This document shows positions 1-13,798 of a stretch of DNA of 64,000 bases, piece by piece (positions within the stretch are counted from its first letter, which is position 1; each line of letters begins with the position of its first letter). A program made the position numbers and the translations under genes. The DNA lies in contig CACVBU010000354.1 in NCBI GenBank assembly GCA_902728285.1, positions 310,001-374,000 of the forward strand. Reading direction: 5' to 3'. The stretch is from Clytia hemisphaerica. Taxonomy: Eukaryota > Cnidaria > Hydrozoa > Leptothecata > Clytiidae. The notes beneath the pieces are model-generated. The model did no database searches and was not told the DNA's origin. It saw only the letters and a list, made by a program, of their open reading frames with translations.

Positions 1-1066
1 CGAAATATTTTTTTTGGCATTTTTTTAGACCTTTGAAGTCCTTTAAAAACACTCAGTTTTCGAATATGAATATAAATCGGTGGTTAAGGTTTTTTATTTG
101 AATTCGCTGTTTCTTGACCAGTGCTGTCAGATTAATAATGACACTCGTGACTACCCTAGGCTTGTTCTCCTTTTGACTTTCCATTGGTCGTTTTCTTGAC
201 GCCCTCGTTTTCTTGACGCCCTTAGTCTCAGTTTGTCATTTTATTTGTTTTCATTAACGTTGAAAGTTAACTGTTTCTTTTTTCTTCTTTTCAGTGTTGA
301 AGGGTAAAAGCTTGAAATTACCAGCCTAATGGATCGAATGCAATGTTCCAGCAACCGATCAGATCACCAAACTTTAACGAGAATGTTAAATTGGCTTGGT
401 TTTTATCAACAAGGACAATAGTGACCTAGGTTATAGAGAAAGATTTTTATGGAGGGCTTGAAAATTATTGAGAGTCCGCTGTGTATGATTTGAAATTCCT
501 ATAAAGCAATGTTCGACATTCCTCCTTAGCTGGAAAACCAAACTTTCAATTTTTCTCGCCTTCCAGTCTCAATTTGTTTATAGTGTTTTTTTTTTCGTGT
601 AAGACTGTTTTACGATGGCCAAGAGTGCTCATTTGAACACTGATACTTGTATGTCGTACTAGATTCCTTTGGGTGAAAGAGTTTTTTCTCGGTTCTTGTT
701 TAATGGTTGTTTTTTAAAGTAGGATTTTTAATTTATCAAAGAATGTTTTTTTTTTTCGTTTTTCCGGTTCATTTTTTCGAGGGTGTTGTTTTTAGGCTGA
801 AACAGAATGTCTTCCGCTTCGTAAATTTTTCATGAATAAAAAAACCCATTTTTCAAACAAACAACAAAAAAATTAAAATAACGGTTTAAACATTTGTAAT
901 TTTACTTTTAGATTTATTTAGATTTATTCATTCAATACCTTATTGTTTATTACCTGTCAAAAATATTTTTACATTTTTTTTCCTGAAACTGTTTACCCGT
1001 GAATATACTATAGAGGTATCATTAAATTCAGTCTGTTTCAAAAAATGGTAGTCTGCATGTTTTATC
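1..1066. other. AT-rich stretch with no gene seen
   Basis: No reading frame with protein-like composition and no convincing exon was found. The only structure is a short direct duplication around 189-225, where a 17-bp piece (CGTTTTCTTGACGCCCT) occurs twice, plus poly-T runs. Confidence 0.5.
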
Positions 1067-1448
1067 TACAGTATATGGCCCCCAAAACGTAGGTCGTCAT
1101 TAAAATGAAGATTCTGACCTGTAGATTTATCAGAATTAGACGATGTTTTTTAATGGTTTGAGACAGATTCAAAATAATATTTGCGTCTGAAGGAAATATT
1201 ACAACACCAAAATTAGATAAAAATTGCATATAACTCACCTTAGCTCCTTGGATATTGAAAGTAAGTCATGAAAATGGGATATAGGAGACTTTTTACACCT
1301 AATGCCGTTCAGAAAAATCAGATACATCTGTGACTTTAGAGGATGGGTAAAAGATATAATATAGCATCTTAAAGGGGCAATGCGCGGTTTGTTTTTGTTT
1401 TCATTAGTCTTGATAGCCCAAGTAGTGGGGTTTTCTAGCATAATTTAA

Positions 1449-2070
1449 GGGAAAAAAATAAGATCCAGCTGAAACTTTCTCCAGACCTTCTCTATAGGAT
1501 GGTTATGCCTCAGGAAAAATTCCCCTAAAATCCCACTGGCGGAACATCCTTTTTTTGGGACATTTCTTTTTTCCCCAGGCAAAACCCTAAGGGCAAAATT
1601 TTTTGAAAATTTCAAACTCATTTTCAGACATTATCAAGTATACCATTCGAAAGCTCTCGAAAAACTATATAGAAGACTTTTAAACGGGTATAGCCGATTT
1701 CATTACCTAAGTCAAGATAATTCACGCAGAAGATGCTATATATGGTCAATTTTAGACCAAAATAACCAAATGTGGCGAAAAGTGGAACTTGCGCATGAAA
1801 TATCTCGAGTTAGGTAAGGAAATCGGCTATACCCGTTTAAAAGTCTTCTATATAACTTTTCGAGAGCTTTCGAATGGTATACTTGATAATGTCTAAAAAT
1901 GAGTTTGAAATTTTCAAAAAATTTCGCCCTTAGGATTTTGCCTGGGGAAAAAAGAGATGTCCCAAAAAAAGGATGTTCCACCAGTGGGATTTTAGGGGAA
2001 TTTTTCCTGAGGCATAACCATCCTATAGAGAAGGTCTGGAGAAAGTTTCAGCTGGATCTTATTCTTTTCC
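1449..2070. repeat. Foldback element with about 280-bp inverted arms
   Basis: Positions 1449-1728 and 1793-2070 are near-perfect inverse complements separated by a loop of about 65 bp. The outer ends read GGGAAAAAAATAAGATCC and, inverted, GGATCTTATTCTTTTCC. Small open frames on both strands here are by-products of the palindrome. A transcript would fold into a hairpin of about 280 bp. No clear target-site duplication was seen. Confidence 0.85.
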
Positions 2071-2391
2071 TACAAACAGGATGTATTTTTGTAACACGAC
2101 CACACTAAAGATGAAATTTTGGCACTCGGTTAGCAAGGCGTGGAATATCGAGTCAAATCAAAAATCATTGCAAATGGGGGACAAAATTCAGCTAGAGTGT
2201 CTTCAAAAAAGACTGCATTTCTTTTGGAAATAACATATCATTACCTTTCGAAATGGGATTGGATATTTATTTATGGCGTCATATATATGTATATATACTG
2301 GACAAAATCGAATGGGCGAATTGGAAATGCAGAACACCAGCTTTGAATGCAGTTTTCGTTTTGGAATGGCGCATTTCAAGCCGAATTCTGA

Positions 2392-2764
2392 TACTTTAAT
2401 CGTAGAAATTTTAGCGAGACTAATTTTAGCGTATATTAGCGAGTCAGGAAAATCTTGATTTTTTTTGGATTTATTTTAGTTTAGCGAATCACGATTTCAA
2501 AAAATTTCGCGTGGATAAATTTTAGCGAATACTCGTATTACATAATTGATTTAATTAATTAGTTTTCTAGCATTTCTTTGCACTGAAACCCTTCCTACTG
2601 ATAAAAATGTATGAAGGCAATATAACCAGAAATTTCGCGTGGATAAATTTTAGCGATTTGTCGATTCGGCGTGTTTTAGCGAGATTTATTTTAGCGAAAA
2701 TAGGGTAAACTCGCTAAAATAAAACGCTAAAATTAGTCTCGCTAAAATTTCTACGATTAAAGTA
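2392..2764. mobile_element. MITE with TTTTAGCG motif array
   Basis: The ends are about 40-bp inverted repeats. The left begins TACTTTAATCGTAGAAATTT and the right ends in its complement AAATTTCTACGATTAAAGTA. The octamer ATTTTAGCG, or its inverse CGCTAAAAT, occurs about ten times across 373 bp. It has no coding capacity. Confidence 0.8.
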
Positions 2765-3363
2765 GCCTTCTATCAGTTCTCATAAAGTTTGTTTTGATTT
2801 TTTTCCGTCAAAAGTCACATGATATTTTTATCTCGATCACTCCGCCTTGATTGGAAATTCTCCTATGTACCCTAAAAGTAATCGAGTTTTAGAAAAACAA
2901 TAACAAACCGTGTTATGTGGTGGTGGATTGCCCCTTTTGGGACCCTAGAATCAGCATTGATAAAACCGAAAATTCTAAATATGAGAAACAGCAAAAAATC
3001 TTGGATTTCAATTCCTATCAACTTGAGTTAATAATAATAGTTTATAAGTTATAACAAAAAATTAAAATTATTTCAGTTAAGCTTTTTTTCTAAAATTTTC
3101 ACAACCTACAGTATTCCCTACATAAATGGGACTATTTTAAAAAGAGATTGGTTCTCAGAAACTTCATTAAGACGTTGTTAAATCAAAATTGTCATTATAA
3201 AAATTTCTAAAATTTCAGTTTAAACTTTGCAATATCAAAAATCTTGAAATATTTCATAAAAATCATAGATTTTACATCCATCGGGTCGTAAATTTAATGG
3301 AAAACACAAATATGTTCGTGGTTTTTCCCCCTATTACCACTGGGCTTAGTAATTTGATTTTAA

Positions 3364-5552
3364 CTACCTTAAGTGGATAAATTTTGGCGTGGATTTAATT
3401 TGGCGATTGGCCAAAATACGATTTTTGGCGGGGATTTAATTTGGCGATAGATCGATTTCGTAAAATTTGGCGAATTGGAAATTTTGAAATGGGTGAAAAT
3501 TACTCAAGAATATACTAAAAAGTTGTGATTTTTCACATAATCGTCAGCCGTGCAAAATTACTCGAATCTGATTGGTTTAGAGGAGTGCGATTAATCGTTA
3601 ATTGTACTATTACCACTTTTTGCACTCTTCGGCGGGGACACTTTTGTCCCCTTATTCTTTTCTCTCCCAAGTCCTGTGTCAGAGACTTTTTTTTACTATA
3701 TAATAAAAAACAAAGACATTTTTTTCTTCAATATAAAAAAGAACAAGACGACTTGAAGTCGAAAATTTCGCCTAGAATTTGAACTGCATGGGAAAAAGAA
3801 GAAGTAGAGATTAAAGCTAATCTGAAATCTACTTTACATCGAGCCTTGATGAAACAATTTTACAAGTAGAACAAGGAGACTTAAAATCACTAAAAAAATA
3901 AGACCAATTTAAGAACAATTGCTGTTTAATTTTTAAGAACTCTTACAAAGTATATGCTTATAAAAAATAAATATGCTCACATTGTGCGCCGTCCCTTGTT
4001 TACTTTGTAAGAACTAATTACCAAAAGGTATCTCACCGTCTATCAAGAGTTGTTTATTTGATTCTTATAAAGTATATGCTTACAAGAAAAGTAAAAATGC
4101 TCATACTTTACACCATCCCTTGTTTACTTTGTAAGAATTAATTACCGAAAGGTATATCACCGTCAATCAAGAGTTATTGAGTTGATTCTATAAAGTATAT
4201 GCTTATAAGAAAAATAAATATGCTCAAATTGTTTGCCATCCCTTGTTTACTTTGTAAGAACTAATTACCGAAAGATATATCACCGTCTATCATGAGTTAT
4301 TGAGTTGATTCTTATAAAGTATATGCTTATAAGAAAAATAAATATGCTCATATTGTTTGCTGTCCCTTGTTTACTTTGTAAGAACTAATTACCGAAAGGT
4401 ATATCACCGTCTATCAAGAGTTATTGAGTTGATTCTTATAAAGTATATGCTTATAAGAAAAATAAATATGCTCATATTGTTCGCCATCCTTTGTTTACTT
4501 TGTAAGAAGTAATTACCGAAAGATACATCACCGTCTATCATGAGTTATTGAGTTGATTCCTATAAAGTATATGCTTATGAGAAAAATAAATATGCTCATA
4601 TTGTTTGCTGTCCCTTGTTTGCTTTGTAAGAACTAATTACCGAAAGGTATATCACCGTCTATCAAGAGTTATTGAGTTGATTCTTATAAAGTATATGCTT
4701 ATAAGAAAAATAAATATGCTCATATTGTTCGCCATCCTTTGTTTACTTTGTAAGAACTAATTACCGAAAGGTATATCACCTTCTATCAAGAGTTATTGAT
4801 TTGATTCTTATAAAGTATATGCTTATAAGAAAAATAAATATGCTCATATTGTTTGCTGTCCCTTGTTTACTTTGTAAGAACTAATTACCGAAAGGTATAT
4901 CACCGTCTATCAAGAGTTATTGAGTTGATTCTTATAAAGTATATGTTTATAAGAAAAATAAATATGCTCATATTGTTCGCCATCCTTTGTTAACTTTGTA
5001 AGAACTAATTACCGAAAGGTATATCACCTTCTATCAAGAGTTATTGATTTGATTCTTATAAAGTATATGCTTATAAGAAAATAAATGAAAAAACAAACAG
5101 TTATATGCTTAAAATTTGTGGAATTAATATTCTAGCAAAAAAAAACGCGACTTATGATTATCTCCATAGTATACCGAACCAACTAACCAGAGAACGCCCG
5201 GGTCAAACGCCAACGCCATAATCTTCGCCCCAAAAAAATTCTCCCCCGCCGCTGCCGCAGAAAGGCTATCGTAATACTTTCGCTAAGCGAAATTAACCAA
5301 AGATAATATAACAAAGAAATTTTACGTTACGATAGCTTCTTTTAATTGAAAACAAAGAAAAATTACACTGCAATGTTTTCTTTTTAAACAAAAGAAAAAA
5401 AGGAGGTTTTCGAATGTTTACTAACGATTACCAGTACTAATTCTCTTTTTGTTAAATTTGGCGGGGATTTAATTTGGCGAATTGCCGAAATTGGAAATTT
5501 TGGCATAATTCGCCAAATTTAATCCCCGCCAAAATTTATCCACTTAAGGTAG
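3364..5552. mobile_element. TIR element (CTACCTTAAG ends) carrying a 123-bp satellite
   Basis: The left end CTACCTTAAGTGGATAAATT is matched by the right end AATTTATCCACTTAAGGTAG. Subterminal TTTGGCG motifs are repeated on both sides (for example 3386, 3412, 3427, 5458 and 5475). The centre holds an unrelated tandem array (3950-5090). It encodes no protein. Relatives with similar CTTAAGGT-type ends occur at 17528 and 61651. Confidence 0.75.
3950..5090. repeat. Tandem array, unit about 123 bp, about 9 copies
   Basis: Each unit contains TATAAAGTATATGCTTATAA, then TTTACTTTGTAAGAA, then CTAATTACCGAAAGGTATAT. Repeats of the first landmark fall near 4073, 4193, 4315, 4438, 4561, 4685, 4809, 4933 and 5057. 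Alternating small variants (TTTGCTGTCCC versus TTCGCCATCCT) suggest a higher-order dimer near 246 bp. Confidence 0.9.
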
Positions 5553-5648
5553 ACCTACGTTTTGGGGGCCCCAAACCTCCGTTTTGACAACCAAGACTTT
5601 CGCGAGGACGAAAAATCGCGAAATTCACGACATTTACTTTCGCGAATT

Positions 5649-5747
5649 TACTCTTAGTCTTAGGTTCCAAATAAACGGCACGGCACCCCCCGCCGCTTGT
5701 TAATTTTTCTAACCCCCCCCCCCCCGTTTATTTGGAACCTAAGAGTA
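5649..5747. mobile_element. Short TIR element with C-run, TTAGGTTCC family
   Basis: The left end (TACTCTTAG, then TTAGGTTCCAAATAAACGG) is inverted at the right as CCGTTTATTTGGAACCTAAG. A 13-base C run sits just inside the right end. The left end has a small internal duplication of the terminal sequence. A longer relative lies at 22568-22879. Confidence 0.75.
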
Positions 5748-5749
5748 AC

Positions 5750-7567
5750 GAAAAAATAATTTTCGCGTGCAAAAATTGAAAGTTTGAAGTTTTACAGATT
5801 TTCTATTTTATCAAGAATTTCTCGCTAGCATCAGTAGCGACCTGGCTTAACTTTCTTGGTGGTGCAAACTATGAAATTGGCGCCCTGGTATTTTTGTCCT
5901 TATTTGCGCCCTATACCATTAAGTGAAACTATTAAACTGTACGAGCAGTGACTGGTTGAAAGTAACGCCCGGAATCTCTGAGTTAACAAACTTTTATTTA
6001 TACGAAGGTGGTGTAAGTCGAGGGATAAATCACTCGAAAAATTATCGTACGCTCTACAAAAAGTCAAAAAGTCAAAGAAAATCAAAAATTCTTAGAAAAA
6101 AGTCAAAGAAAATCAAAAATTCTTAGAAAAAAGTCAAAAAGTCAAATAAAAGTAATAAAAAAAGTCTTAAAAAATTCAAAAAGTTTCTTGAATGGGCGGA
6201 TGGTGGAGCAAAATTTATGGGCGGTTGGCGTTTTTGGACAGATTTGGATGGAAAATGCTGGGCGCTCGAAGGCGGTGGGCGTTTTTGTCGGGAAAAAGTT
6301 AAAATGAAAGTTTGAAAAAAGTCAAAAAAAAGTTAAAAAGTCAAATGAAAATTCAAAAAGTCAAAAAGTATCGTACACCTTTTTTCAAGTGATTTACCCC
6401 TCGGTGTAAGTGGTAATGATAATTTGATATATATTTCCTTGTTATATTTATTTAAGATCAATGACTGAAAGAGGCCCCAAAAATTCGAAAGTTAGCTAGA
6501 ATAACGGTTCTTTGTAATTCTGGCGCCGCAGGCAAAAAAATTTGGTGTAAGAAAGGTCAAACAGCTTATAAGATATTCTAAAAAGGAGAAAGTTAGTCCG
6601 CATAAGACCACAAAAACCACAGCGAGCAGTTTCGATCAATCACTCATTTTGGGGGGTGAGCATCCTCATTAACCCCTGGTGGATACACAATACTTCTCTT
6701 GCTTTGACTTTTCGCAATTCAATGTTGATAGTAGTTTTGAAAAAATTCGTAAAATAAAACGAAGCGCCGCAAGCGCAAAAAATTTACATTGCACTTATAG
6801 AAGGCGCTAAAAACGTATCAAAGGGCGCAAAATCGCCCAACCAAACATCAAAAAGAATTTTGGCACCCCCTTGAAAAGCTTTTTTGGCGCCCCTCTCAGG
6901 TCTTTCTGGGTGGTGCACTGCACACCCTGCCAGGCCGCCACTGGCTAGCATAAACTTTCGCGAGTGGCCCTTCCTAGAATTTTTAAAGACATTTACTTTC
7001 GTGAAAAAAACCAAAATTCGCGAAAATCGAAAGTTTCTAATATTGTTGAGATTGAAAATTTTGAAAAATAACTTCCGGGAAATAAAGTAAAGATGTTAAA
7101 GTTTTGCTTGCAAGAAAAATTTTAGTAAAACCTCTTTTCCTCTAGCTTTGAGAGAAATTTTAAATTTGGTCGACGTTTTGGGGGCCACATACTGTAAGAA
7201 ATAAAGTAAAGTTATTCATTCTGTCCAAAGAAACCTCGTATTTTTAGGTAAAATGCGAATTTTTTCTGAGTAACAATTTCTATGTAGTTTGATAAAAAAG
7301 AAGTTTACCATTTTATCGGGAAATTTTCGATTTTAAAAGTCATCATAAATCTGTTTTTGGGGCAAACCAAACTTAGGGAATTTATGAAGAAAGAAAGACA
7401 ATGGTCACATTGTATTTTTTTATATTGTATTTTTTTATATTTCCTTTCCACCAGATGAAGATTTCAAAGCTCGTGGTACTTTTAAATCTGAAAGGAAAAA
7501 AAGAAAAATTTAGGAATACCTCTAAAAAGAAATGTCAGAAATAATCTTTAGGGTAACTACAAAAGGA
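5750..7567. other. Repetitive spacer, no gene
   Basis: Positions 6040-6380 are low-complexity AAGTCAAA/AATTCAAAAAGTC repeats. Positions 6720-7020 carry further TTCGCG-containing sequence like that at 5600. The open frames around 6784-7090 lie in this repeat and show no conserved domain. Confidence 0.5.
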
Positions 7568-9221
7568 AGGAGTCTGCTAAATCACGCGCCTCACGCGCCC
7601 TATATTTTTCACGCGCCTTAGTGCCCAAGCGCCTTGCTTTTTCACGCGCCCATATTTCTTACTGTGTGATGAGTTTTCATCATTTGTAAAAAATAAAATG
7701 AACACACCGAGTACTCAAACCCGAGTTACGACGAATGTGACGTCAAAAGTCTCATATTATGACGTCATAAGTGGGCTTTTTAACTCGAAAAAGTTTTTTA
7801 CTGTTGTTTTGTGACTCGAAATATTTTTTTTAAATTTTGTTTAGAGTTACGCAACTCGAAAAATGAAATTTAAAATTTGACTTGTGATGTCACATTCGTC
7901 GTAACTCGGGTTTTTGTAGCTCGAGTTTTCCGGGCCTCATCTTTTAGTTATTGAAAGATACTAGAGAATTTGAGTACTCAATGTGTGCATTTGATTCTCT
8001 ACAAATGATGAAAACTCACACAGTAAGTTTCAAGAGGGAGCAAAAACCCCCTTAAAGCCATATGAAATCTTTATATATCCATGTCCCCCGCAAAGATCCG
8101 ACCATAAAATGCTGAGTCATCATAACAAATAAAAATCGAGATTCAAATTTTATCGGGCCTATTATCAAGAATTCACATAATTAGTATAATTCTCTAAACG
8201 AATATTTTTAAACAAAAGATTAACAAAGAAACTTTTCACAAATGAAACGAGAGGGGAAGAATTTGCAAAACAAACAAAACTCTCTCCTCCTTATTGATTT
8301 AAACTTTCTTTTAAATGGTACAATATAAAAGACTATTAAATAAAAACAGGAAGGGTGAGGGTGATATCTTCGGTTGTTTTGGAAGAAAAAAGTAATGTTT
8401 AAAAGAATAGTCGTGTGCGTGTGTCTAAGTGGCAACCCCCTTATGAAAATGGAATAAATTTGGAAAACCGAAAATTTTGGAAAATCTTAAAGAATGTATA
8501 CGGCTTTTTAAGGGGTATTCGAGGTCCCCCGCAAAGATCCAACCATGGTCTGCTGAGTCAGCATACTGACCTGACTAAACGATAAATCATCGTCTATTTT
8601 GAAAGCATTCTCTAACACACACGTACACGACTATTCTTTTAAACATTACTTTTTTCTTCCAAAACAACCGAAGATATCACCCTCACCCTTCCTGTTTTTA
8701 TTTGATAGTCTTTTATATTGTAGCTTTTAAAAGAGAGTTTAAATCAATAAGGAGGAGAGAGTTTTGTTTGTTTTGCAAATTCTTCCCCTCTCGTTTCATT
8801 TGTGAAAAGTTTCTTTGTTAAAATCTTTTGTTTAAAAATATTCGTTTAGGGAATTATACTAATTATGTGAATTCTTGATAATAGGCCCGATAAAATTTGA
8901 ATCTCGATTTTTTATTTGTTATGATGACTCAGCATTTTATGGTCGGATCTTTGCAGGGGACATGGATATATAAAGATTTCATATGGCTTTAAGATAAAAT
9001 CTAGATATTATTGATTCACAGCGCTTAGAAAAAGGAGATGCACATTTTTTTTTTCAAGGTGAGTGGGCCAAAAAGCAATTAAATTATAAGCGTGTGGAAA
9101 AATATGGGCGCGTGAAAAAAATCAAGGCGCGTGAAAAGTATGGGCACGTGAAAAAAATTAAGGCGCGGCGCTTGGGCACTAAGGCACGTTCAAAATATAG
9201 GGCGCGTGATTTAACAGACTC
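7568..9221. mobile_element. Composite giant palindrome with CACGCGCC ends
   Basis: The outer ends are GAGTCTGCTAAATCACGCGC (7568) and its inverse ending GATTTAACAGACTC (to 9221). Each end carries several spaced copies of CACGCGCC or GGCGCGTG. Inside lie a second palindrome (7662-8030) and a third with arms of about 380 bp (8040-8430 and 8605-8990). The loop at 8520-8560 contains an extra direct copy of the arm motif CCCCCGCAAAGATCC. No coding capacity is visible. Confidence 0.75.
7662..8030. mobile_element. MITE nested in the composite palindrome
   Basis: The ends are inverted repeats: CTTACTGTGTGATGAGTTTT on the left and AAAACTCACACAGTAAG on the right. A second inverted pair lies inside (GAGTTACGACGAATGTGACG against CACATTCGTCGTAACTC). 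CTCGAA/TTCGAG and TGACGTCA-like motifs recur. Confidence 0.75.
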
Positions 9222-9320
9222 AAAGGGAAGCTGATACATTTTTTGCAGAGCACACTAATGGATCTTTCATAAAAATTCCCCTTCGAGTCAACTGAATGAG
9301 TTCAAATATTAGCATACCAT

Positions 9321-11451
<2,131 letters not shown>

Positions 11452-11795
11452 TTATCCCACGTGGTCATAATTCATTTTTCTGTTGCAGGAAAGCTACTAC
11501 ATTTACGTATATAAGATGGACAACATTTGTGAGGTATAATTTTTCAAATTTTGCAGTGCCTGAAATTTCTACGAAAAACTTCTTGTTAATCTTGTTTTCC
11601 CATTGCGCATTGTATTTTTTCAAATACGATACGCATCGTGTCTACTAAGGGGCGACGTCCATATTCAAAGTTGCCACGCGTAACGGGAAAAGACCGTTAC
11701 TTTCAAAACATACCTACCCACCTTCTTAAAACGGTCTTCATGATTTGACCAAAATTTTACCAAAGCTTTCATTCCCGCTAAAATCAAAACAAACA

Positions 11796-12459
11796 GGGCC
11801 GCAATCTAAAATATGTTCTGTTCGCGTCACTGACGACTCACCAAAACATAAATCCCGAATTCGGACAAGGCGGCAATCACAAATATCTTCATTTCGCGTC
11901 CTCGTTGGGTCGAAAAAGTGAGTCGGTCAAACAAAGTCAAAATACCGCGAATGCGCTATAAATCGCTCTCAAAAAATCAGCAATAATAAAATTTTTGAAC
12001 GAAGGAAACGTCATCGACAGAAAAAGTCGGACAAATTTACCGACTCACCGACTCAATTCTACTCAATTTTCGAGAGTCGGTCGGGCGACGCGAAACGAAG
12101 ATATTTGTGATTGCCGCCCATGAAGTCAGAAAAATGTCGGAAAATTTTTTCAATAGCTAACCACTTCTTTGAATCATCATTCGCAACAAGTTTTTGTTTC
12201 TTATAAACCCAAGTATTGAAATTTCAAGTCGAAATTTGGCAACGCAGTTGGCTTAATACCCCCGAGAGCCAAAAATAAGGTCGCTTTTAAGGTTCACACA
12301 TGCGCGTGCCCATCAAAGATCAGCAAGAGATTTTGTTGATTGCCGAACTTGATTTTCGGGATTTACTAGATTTAAAACCCTACAAAATTTACTACCGCTA
12401 ATGAAACCGACTGGATTTGAAGATGTTTTATGACGCGAACATATTTTAGATTGTCGCCC
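11796..12459. mobile_element. TIR element with GGGC-GCAATCT ends, host of a nested relative
   Basis: The left end GGGCCGCAATCTAAAATATG and the right end ATATTTTAGATTGTCGCCC are inverse. GTTCGCGTC/GACGCGAAC follow the ends. A related element is nested at 11869-12119. No open frame is seen. Confidence 0.7.
11869..12119. mobile_element. Nested 251-bp MITE with GGCGGCAATCAC ends
   Basis: GGCGGCAATCACAAATATCT on the left is matched by AGATATTTGTGATTGCCGCC on the right. The inside is rich in GACTCAC/GAGTCGG motifs. The terminal sequence resembles the surrounding element, so the two are related families. Confidence 0.8.
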
Positions 12460-13039
12460 AGCCCGCTAAAAAGGTTGCCATTTTTCGGATTCTACAAACA
12501 ACAGCCAAATTCCATCCACAATTTTTAAAGCATTTGTTTTTAAAATCCCAAGGCAATAATGTTCTGCTCTGGAAACATCCCTAAATTGTCAGGGAAAGAT
12601 TTTGAAATTTGCTAAAGGAAAAAGGGAAGAAGTGAGCGCTACGTATAAAAAAAGCATAACCCAAAATAAAATTTCCTTGGATTTTAAATTAAAAAACAAC
12701 AAGAAAATAGAGTCGATGTTGTAGGAATATTTGACGATCTTTATGTCTCATTTTCAACATATGAGCGCTACGATAAGCAGTCTTTGATTTTCCTGGAAGT
12801 TTTAAATAGATTTTTTTTTAAGGGACATCGTTGAATAATTATGTACTTAAAAACAATGATACAGCCATGCATAATTTTTAAAATAGCATGCTATTAATTA
12901 TTATGGCTGCCCTCTTTAAAAAAAGGTCTATTTCATTTGACAGGCTAGCTCTAAAGCTCTATAACAGCATCTAATAACATGAAAACCAGAATATGATACT
13001 TCATCGGAAATCAAAACTACAAAGTGCACTTACAGTCGA

Positions 13040-13703
13040 GGATTATACCCTAAATAAGAGATATACTCTATTTAAGAGAAGGTCTCTTAAGTATCTTTCT
13101 CTTAACTAGGAGACTTTTCTTTCTTTGTTAATTTTTGGCCTCCCATCATTTTGCGCAAGTTTTGAACTTCATAGATCGACTCAGCACTTTTTTTCTCCCT
13201 CCTAGCAAAATTTGGTTGAATTCTGCTTATGTTTTGTGGACCTAGGATGGTTAGGGTCTATCAATCTAAAGGCCGATCTACATCATGAGAATTTCGTGAA
13301 AAGTAATGATATAGATCGGGCCATATTTAAGAAACGCGTTTAGGCGCGGTCAAAACGCGAGTTAAACAGAAAGTGAGTCGCTCTTGTCTCTCCTAAATAA
13401 GGGGGTTGAGAAAAAACGTTTTGAAGGTCGAGGGTGTTTCTTCATTATTTTAAAAATTACGTCAACACATGCAAATGAGGCTATTTATGGTTTTTCAAAG
13501 TTTGAAAAAGAATGAAAAGGTATTTTATTTTGGTTTTCGGGTCATCGGAATCACGGAAACGTGATCTTTCATGTGATGTTATTTTCATATTGCGCAAATA
13601 GTCTGCTCTGAAGTTAATTGGTGAAACATACAGAATTCTCCTAGTTTAGGTAACGTTCTCTTAAATAAGAGACTGAAAATCTCCTAAATAAGGTAATCCT
13701 CTA
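13040..13703. mobile_element. TIR element with AATAAGAGA motif repeats
   Basis: The ends GAGGATTATACCCTAAATAA and the inverse CCTAAATAAGGTAATCCTC bracket a stretch. In it TAAATAAGAGA, TCTCTTAA and CTCCTAAATAAG recur near both ends (13050-13115 and 13650-13690). The middle is unremarkable. The boundaries are approximate. Confidence 0.55.
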
Positions 13704-13798
13704 ACTTGGGTATTGTCTTACTATGCTGCCAAAGGGTATCATGATCTTAGTTTTAGCATTTTCATTCAACTTGTGCACGATTGTTACTTCACTTTCTC

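Larger units (their letters stand above)
1067..7196. mobile_element. Old TIR element enlarged by nested insertions
   Basis: The left end begins TACAGTATATGGCCCCCAAA and the right end (7168-7196) is its imperfect inverse, ending GGGGGCCACATACTGTA. This gives TA-flanked ends of about 28 bp. A third copy of the terminal motif (GACCTACGTTTTGGGGGCC) lies inside at 5552-5570. The interior holds repeated TTCGCG pieces (5600-5650, 5760, 6960-7020) and at least four younger inverted-repeat elements. No transposase is visible, so this is a non-autonomous element or a chance pairing of two related solo copies. The pairing across 6 kb is inference. Confidence 0.4.

Noticed and set aside
3950..5090. CRISPR-like array
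   Set aside because: Units are contiguous 123-bp tandem copies without unique spacers, and the DNA is clearly animal.
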